From NCBI GenBank assembly GCA_030700315.1, contig JAUYJO010000020.1, forward strand, positions 1-47,243: DNA of 47,243 nt. Reading direction: 5' to 3'. Each line of letters begins with the position of its first letter. Positions within the stretch are counted from its first letter, which is position 1. The notes under the pieces were generated by a model. The model saw nothing but the letters and a program-made list of their open reading frames with translations. It was not told the origin of the DNA and ran no database searches. Of the stretch, positions 43,000 to 47,243 are shown one piece after another. Both the position numbers and the translations under genes were made by a program. The DNA is from Gallionella sp. Lineage in GTDB: Bacteria > Pseudomonadota > Gammaproteobacteria > Burkholderiales > Gallionellaceae.

Positions 43000-44612
43000 A
43001 GCACGCAAATGCGATAGGGGCCGTCGTGCTGGCTGTGGCGGCTGCGGCAGGCGGCTATTGGTGGGGGAGCCAGACAGAAGGCGGTGGGCAGGCGACAGGT
43101 GTTGTCTCATCCCCTGATAAGGGGAGGCTGGGAGGAGTTGAGCCGACCCGAAAAATTTTGTATTACCGCAATCCGATGGGCTTGCCGGATACCTCGCCGG
43201 TGCCCAAGAAGGATTCGATGGGCATGGACTATGTGCCGGTATACGAGGGCGGGGATGAACCGGGCGGCGCCGCTTCGCCCTTTGCCACCTCCGGAGCCTC
43301 GGGGCAAGTAAGAATAAGCATCGAAAAGGTGCAGAAGCTGGGGGTGAAAACCGAGCAGGCGGCGAGGCGCATGCTGGATAAAACGGTGCGCGCCGTGGGC
43401 AGGGTGGAAGTCGATGAGCGGCATATCCACAACATCGCCCCGAAGTTTGAGGGTTGGATAGAAAAACTGCATGTGAGAACCACCGGAGAACCGGTCAGAA
43501 AAGGGCAGGCACTGTTCGATGTGTATAGCCCGGAACTGGTATCGGCGCAGCGCGAATATGCGATTGCCATGCAAGGCGTCGCGGCATTGAAAGATGCGGA
43601 CGACGATACCAGGCAGAGCATGCAACGGCTTGCCGAAGCCAGCCTGCAGCGCCTAAAGAACTGGGACATTTCCGAACAGCAGGTGAAAGACCTGGTCAGT
43701 TCCGGGACGACAAAGCGTAGCGTGACTTTTCATGCGTTTCATACGCCGGTGAATGGCATTGTGCTGGAGAAGAAAGCCCTGGAGGGGATGCGCTTCATGC
43801 CAGGCGAAGTGCTGTATCAGATCGCCGATCTTTCTTCTGTGTGGGTGATAGCCGATGTATTCGAGCAAAACATCGAGTTGGTGCGAGCCGGCAGCAAGGT
43901 GCAAATCAAGCTGGACGCTTATCCGGATATGCTCTTTACGGGTGTGGTAAGCCTGGTTTATCCGACGCTGACTGCCGCTACGCGCACTGTGCCGGTGCGG
44001 ATTGAAGTGGCCAACCCAAAAGGGCTGCTTAAACCGGCCATGTTTGCCAACGTGGAAATTCCGGTAGGCAGCAAGGATGAAGTGCTGACCGTGCCGGTTT
44101 CCGCAGTGATCGATAGCGGCACGCGCCAGGTTGTGCTGGTGCAACTGGCGCCGGGGCGCTTCGATCCGCGTGTGGTAAAGATTGGCAGCCGCAGCGAAAA
44201 TTATGTCGAGGTGCTGGAGGGCGTCGCGGAAGGCGAGCAGGTGGTGATTTCCGCCAACTTCCTGATCGATGCGGAGAGCAATCTCAAGGCGGCGTTGAGC
44301 GGCCTGGGCGAGCATGTCGCGCATGGCGGCAGTGCGCCGGCGGAGCAGAAGAACAAATCCGCCGTGGGGCATCGGGTGCAAGGCACGCTGAATGCCGTCA
44401 ATGCGGACGGTACGGTCAATATTACCCATGGACCGGTCGAATCGCTGGGCTGGCCGGGCATGACGATGGATTTCGTGCTGGCCCATTCCGCATTGGCGGC
44501 GGGCATCAAGCCGGGCACTGCAATCAGTTTCGAGATCGTCGAGCGCCAGCCGGGCGAATGGGTGATTACCGGACTGCAAACTGCGCCGGCCAGGTCTCAC
44601 GAGGGGCACTGA
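42996..44612 (+). CDS. cusB: Membrane-fusion protein CusB with fused CusF domain
   Basis: A 538-residue periplasmic adaptor. After an N-terminal anchor (AIGAVVLAVAAAAGGYWWG) comes a heavy-metal-binding motif at 55-85 (YYRNPMGLPDTSPVPKKDSM), then the HlyD-like core with VRAVGRVEVDERHIHNIAPK, KFEGWIEKLHV and VIADVFEQNIELV. The last ~75 residues (from about 461) are a CusF domain, VQGTLNAVNADGTVNITHG ... LGWPGMTMDF, that keeps the copper-capping Trp. Residues 37-50 (VVSSPDKGRLGGVE) are encoded by a half RA palindrome at 43109-43140. It overlaps cusC by 4 nt and precedes cusA by 1 nt. Confidence 0.93.
   Translation: MKHANAIGAVVLAVAAAAGGYWWGSQTEGGGQATGVVSSPDKGRLGGVEPTRKILYYRNPMGLPDTSPVPKKDSMGMDYVPVYEGGDEPGGAASPFATSGASGQVRISIEKVQKLGVKTEQAARRMLDKTVRAVGRVEVDERHIHNIAPKFEGWIEKLHVRTTGEPVRKGQALFDVYSPELVSAQREYAIAMQGVAALKDADDDTRQSMQRLAEASLQRLKNWDISEQQVKDLVSSGTTKRSVTFHAFHTPVNGIVLEKKALEGMRFMPGEVLYQIADLSSVWVIADVFEQNIELVRAGSKVQIKLDAYPDMLFTGVVSLVYPTLTAATRTVPVRIEVANPKGLLKPAMFANVEIPVGSKDEVLTVPVSAVIDSGTRQVVLVQLAPGRFDPRVVKIGSRSENYVEVLEGVAEGEQVVISANFLIDAESNLKAALSGLGEHVAHGGSAPAEQKNKSAVGHRVQGTLNAVNADGTVNITHGPVESLGWPGMTMDFVLAHSALAAGIKPGTAISFEIVERQPGEWVITGLQTAPARSHEGH
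43109..43140. repeat. RA half palindrome inside cusB
   Basis: ATCCCCTGATAAGGGGAGGC then TGGGAGGAGTTG equals the right arm of the RA unit at 17262-17342. It is in frame between the anchor and the metal-binding motif; the left arm is absent. Confidence 0.75.
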
Positions 44613-44613
44613 C

Positions 44614-47243
44614 ATGCTGACCGCCATCATAGACTGGTCGGCGCGCAACCGCTTCCTGGTGATCCTCGCCACGCTGTTCGTCACGCTGGCGGGCATTTAC
44701 GCGGTGGTCAAAACGCCGCTGGATGCCTTGCCGGATTTGTCGGACGTGCAGGTGATCGTTTATACCGAATACTCTGGCCAGGCTCCGCAGGTGGTGGAAG
44801 ACCAGGTCACCTATCCGCTTACCACGGCGATGTTGTCCGTGCCGAAGTCCAAGGTGGTGCGCGGCTTTTCGTTCTTCGGCGCATCGTTCGTATATGTGAT
44901 CTTCGAGGACGGCACCGACATCTACTGGGCGCGTTCGCGCGTGCTGGAATATCTCAGCAGCATCGCCGGACGCCTGCCGAAAAATGTCGCGCCGCAATTG
45001 GGGCCGGACGCGACCGGGGTGGGTTGGGTATATCAGTACGCGGTGCTCAGCGAAAAGCACAACCTCGCCGAATTGCGCACCATGCAGGACTGGTATCTGC
45101 GCTATCAGCTCACCAAGGCGCATGGCGTCGCGGAAGTAGCATCCATCGGCGGCTTCGTGCAGCAGTACCAGGTGACGGTCGATCCGGTGAAGCTGCGCGC
45201 CTTTAACATTCCGCTGGACAAGGTCGCGCAGGTGATCCGCGATTCCAACCGCGATGTCGGCGGGCGCGTGATCGAGATGGCCGAGACCGAATACATGGTG
45301 CGAGGCAAGGGCTATCTGCGCGGCAAGGGCGATATCGAAAATCTGGTGGTGAAAGCCGAGCGCGGTACGCCGGTGTTGCTGCGCGACATCGCGCGCGTCG
45401 AACTCGGGCCGGACGAGCGGCGCGGGCTGGCCGAACTGAACGGCGAGGGCGAAGTGGTGTCGGGCATCGTCATGGCGCGCTACGGGCAGAACGCGCTGGA
45501 GGTGATACAGAACATCAAGGACAAGATCGCCGAGATTGCACCCGGCTTGCCGGAAGGGGTCTCGATACAAAGCGTGTATGACCGCTCGGAGCTGATCCGG
45601 CGCGCCATCGACACGTTGAAGTACACGCTGTTCGAGGAAGGCATGATCGTCGCGCTGGTGTGCATGGTGTTCCTGATGCACGTGCGCAGCGCGCTGGTCG
45701 CCATCGTGATGCTACCCATTGGCGTGCTGATCGCTTTCATTGCGATGCGCGCGCTGGGGATGAATTCCAACATCATGAGCCTGGGCGGCATCGCGATCGC
45801 GATCGGTGCGATGGTGGACGCGGCCATCGTGATGATCGAGAACGCGCACAAGCATCTGGAGCGGCTAAACCCCTCCCAACCTCTCCTTGTCAGGGGAGGG
45901 ACATCGGCTCCCTCCCCTGACAAGGGGAGGGCTGGGGAGGGGTTGGGAGGCCGGGAGGGGTTAGGTTTTGATGCACGCGCTTCCGCCATCCTCGCCGCCT
46001 GCAAGGAAGTCGGCCCCGCCCTGTTCTTCTCCCTGCTGATCATCACCGTCTCCTTCCTGCCGGTGTTTACGCTGGAAGCGCAGGAGGGGCGGTTGTTTGC
46101 GCCGCTGGCTTTCACCAAGACCTTCGCGATGGCGGGCGCGGCGTTGCTGTCGGTCACGCTGGTGCCGGTGCTGATGATGCTGTTCATCCACGGCAGGATC
46201 ATGCCGGAGGCGCAGAATCCGCTGAACCGCTTTTTGATCCGCAGCTATCGCCCGATCATCGCCGCCGTGCTGCGCCGCAAAAAAGCTACCCTCATCGCGG
46301 CGCTCGCCGTGCTGGCATTGACCCTCTACCCGGCCATGCGGCTGGGCAGCGAATTCATGCCGACGCTGAACGAGGGCACGCTGTTCTACATGCCCGCGTC
46401 GCTGCCCGGCATGTCGGTCACCAAGGCGGCGGAGCTGTTGCAAACGCAGAACAAGATTATCAAGAGTTTCCCCGAAGTCGCCTCGGTGTATGGCAAGGCG
46501 GGGCGCGCGCAGACCGCCACCGACCCGGCTCCGCTGGAGATGTTCGAGACGCTGATCAACCTCAAGCCGCAGGACGAATGGCGCAGCGGCATGACTACCG
46601 ATAAATTGATCACCGAGATGGACAAGGCATTGCAAATCCCCGGTGTGGCGAACTCCTGGACGATGCCGATCAAGGCGCGCATCGACATGCTGTCCACCGG
46701 CATCCGCACACCGATCGGCATAAAGGTGTTCGGCAATAACCTGGAAGAAATGGAACGCGTAGCCAAGGACATTGAGGCTGTGGTCAAGAATGTCCCGGGC
46801 ACGACCAGCGCCTTCGCCGAACGCATCACCGGCGGTTTTTATCTTTACATCGACCCCGATCGCGCTGCGCTGGCGCGCTACGGGCTGACGGTGGGCGAGG
46901 CGCAGGAGGTGATCGCCACCGCGCTGGGCGGCGAAACCGTCACCACCACGGTGGAAGGGCTGGAACGCTTCGGCGTGAGCGTGCGTTATCCGCGCGAATT
47001 GCGCGGCACACCGGAGCAGATTGCGCGCGAGGTATTGGTGCCGACGATGGATGGGGCAATGATCCCGCTCGGGCAACTCGCCAGGATCAGCATCGGCAAG
47101 GGCGCACCGTCCATCCGCACCGAGAACGCGCTGCTGTCTGCCTACATCTACGTGGACATCCGCGACCGCGACATCGGCTCCTACGTGGCGGAGGCGCGCA
47201 AGGCGGTGGCGCAACAGGTGAAATTTCCGCCCGGCTACTACGC
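44614..47243 (+). CDS. cusA: Heavy-metal RND efflux pump CusA, 3' end outside window
   Basis: The inner-membrane proton/Cu(I) antiporter of the Cus system, 876 codons visible of about 1040. The start MLTAIIDWSARNRFLVILAT is typical. TPLDALPDLSDVQVIVYTEY, SIGGFVQQYQV and the TM4 motif GGIAIAIGAMVDAAIVMIEN follow. The Met-rich porter region includes RIDMLSTGIRTPIGIKVFG. Codons for about residues 418-451 (NPSQPLLVRGGTSAPSPDK onward) derive from an RA palindrome inserted in frame in the loop after HKHLE and before EVGPALFFSLLIITVSFLP. The frame stays open to the window edge. Confidence 0.96.
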   Translation, partial: MLTAIIDWSARNRFLVILATLFVTLAGIYAVVKTPLDALPDLSDVQVIVYTEYSGQAPQVVEDQVTYPLTTAMLSVPKSKVVRGFSFFGASFVYVIFEDGTDIYWARSRVLEYLSSIAGRLPKNVAPQLGPDATGVGWVYQYAVLSEKHNLAELRTMQDWYLRYQLTKAHGVAEVASIGGFVQQYQVTVDPVKLRAFNIPLDKVAQVIRDSNRDVGGRVIEMAETEYMVRGKGYLRGKGDIENLVVKAERGTPVLLRDIARVELGPDERRGLAELNGEGEVVSGIVMARYGQNALEVIQNIKDKIAEIAPGLPEGVSIQSVYDRSELIRRAIDTLKYTLFEEGMIVALVCMVFLMHVRSALVAIVMLPIGVLIAFIAMRALGMNSNIMSLGGIAIAIGAMVDAAIVMIENAHKHLERLNPSQPLLVRGGTSAPSPDKGRAGEGLGGREGLGFDARASAILAACKEVGPALFFSLLIITVSFLPVFTLEAQEGRLFAPLAFTKTFAMAGAALLSVTLVPVLMMLFIHGRIMPEAQNPLNRFLIRSYRPIIAAVLRRKKATLIAALAVLALTLYPAMRLGSEFMPTLNEGTLFYMPASLPGMSVTKAAELLQTQNKIIKSFPEVASVYGKAGRAQTATDPAPLEMFETLINLKPQDEWRSGMTTDKLITEMDKALQIPGVANSWTMPIKARIDMLSTGIRTPIGIKVFGNNLEEMERVAKDIEAVVKNVPGTTSAFAERITGGFYLYIDPDRAALARYGLTVGEAQEVIATALGGETVTTTVEGLERFGVSVRYPRELRGTPEQIAREVLVPTMDGAMIPLGQLARISIGKGAPSIRTENALLSAYIYVDIRDRDIGSYVAEARKAVAQQVKFPPGYY
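45867..45963. repeat. RA palindrome inside cusA
   Basis: AAACCCCTCCCAACCTCTCC then TTGTCAGGGGAGGGAC, followed by CTCCCTCCCCTGACAAGGGG and GAGGGCTGGGGAGGGGTT with an extra GGGAGGCCGGGAGGGGTTAG. The last part looks like a partial duplication of the right end. It replaces or extends a variable cytoplasmic loop. Confidence 0.88.

Noticed and set aside
45961..47214. A 417-codon minus-strand ORF opposite cusA
   Set aside because: It is His/Arg/Gln-rich antisense of a well-conserved RND pump in high-GC DNA.

Overview
The window is a stretch of a high-GC bacterial chromosome, most likely from a betaproteobacterium of the Nitrosomonadales/Gallionellaceae type. This placement is an inference from an MSHA-type pilus locus with split MshI, the bioB-F-H-C-D order, MltF, RhlE and a Cus-type copper efflux operon; no rRNA or other firm taxonomic marker is present.

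Layout. 1-138 is the 3' end of a group II intron. 139-969 is a scrap-yard of broken genes (an ORF6N fragment and half of a Uma2 nuclease) and short palindromes. 966-9654 holds the pilin half of an MSHA system (mshQ, C, D, O, P). A frameshifted Uma2 gene (9668-10224) separates it from the assembly half (mshI, a PilN-like mshI2, J, K, L, M, N; 10359-17242). The two halves are colinear and most genes overlap by 4 nt. mshE, mshG, mshA, mshB and a prepilin peptidase are not in the window. A convergent comF (17340-18059) follows, then the biotin operon bioB-(DUF559)-bioF-bioH-bioC-bioD (18241-23594), a TauE/SafE-family membrane protein and a SCO copper chaperone. Next come a LuxR-type response regulator overlapping ftsK, then lolA, a receiver/histidine kinase pair on the minus strand, rarA, serS, a potassium channel, mltF (minus), tRNA-Ser(CGA), a truncated subtilase relic, rhlE (minus) and msrA (minus). 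The right end is a copper locus: a small Cys-rich periplasmic protein, a DUF411 protein, CusF, CusC, a CusB-CusF fusion and a partial cusA running off the end.

The most striking property is the density of short structured repeats, many inside genes. I label the families as follows. RA: C-rich palindromes of the form AACCCCTCCC...TCAGGGG. RB: a 61-bp hairpin element with five copies and compensatory base changes. RC: long hairpins with arms of degenerate GAGGACA/CTGTCTT heptamers. RD: GTAGG(T)-type paired palindromes. RE: GTAGGGCGGATGAGCC...CCGCCCTAC elements of about 100 bp. RF: GCATGGC...GCCATGC hairpins. RG: elements built on GTCTGACCCC. RA, RD and related palindromes sit in frame inside bioF, bioH, cusA, cusB, ftsK and the TauE/SafE gene. 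RC and RG sequences encode parts of the signal peptides of MshK, MshL and MshQ. RB has inserted into other repeats. This resembles the protein-coding palindromic elements of Rickettsia, but in an unrelated lineage. A DUF559 nuclease-like gene whose 5' end is itself an RA element sits in the biotin operon.

serS also looks mosaic: its first ~380 bp, encoding the tRNA-binding arm, is about 41 percent GC, while the catalytic part matches the GC-rich surroundings.
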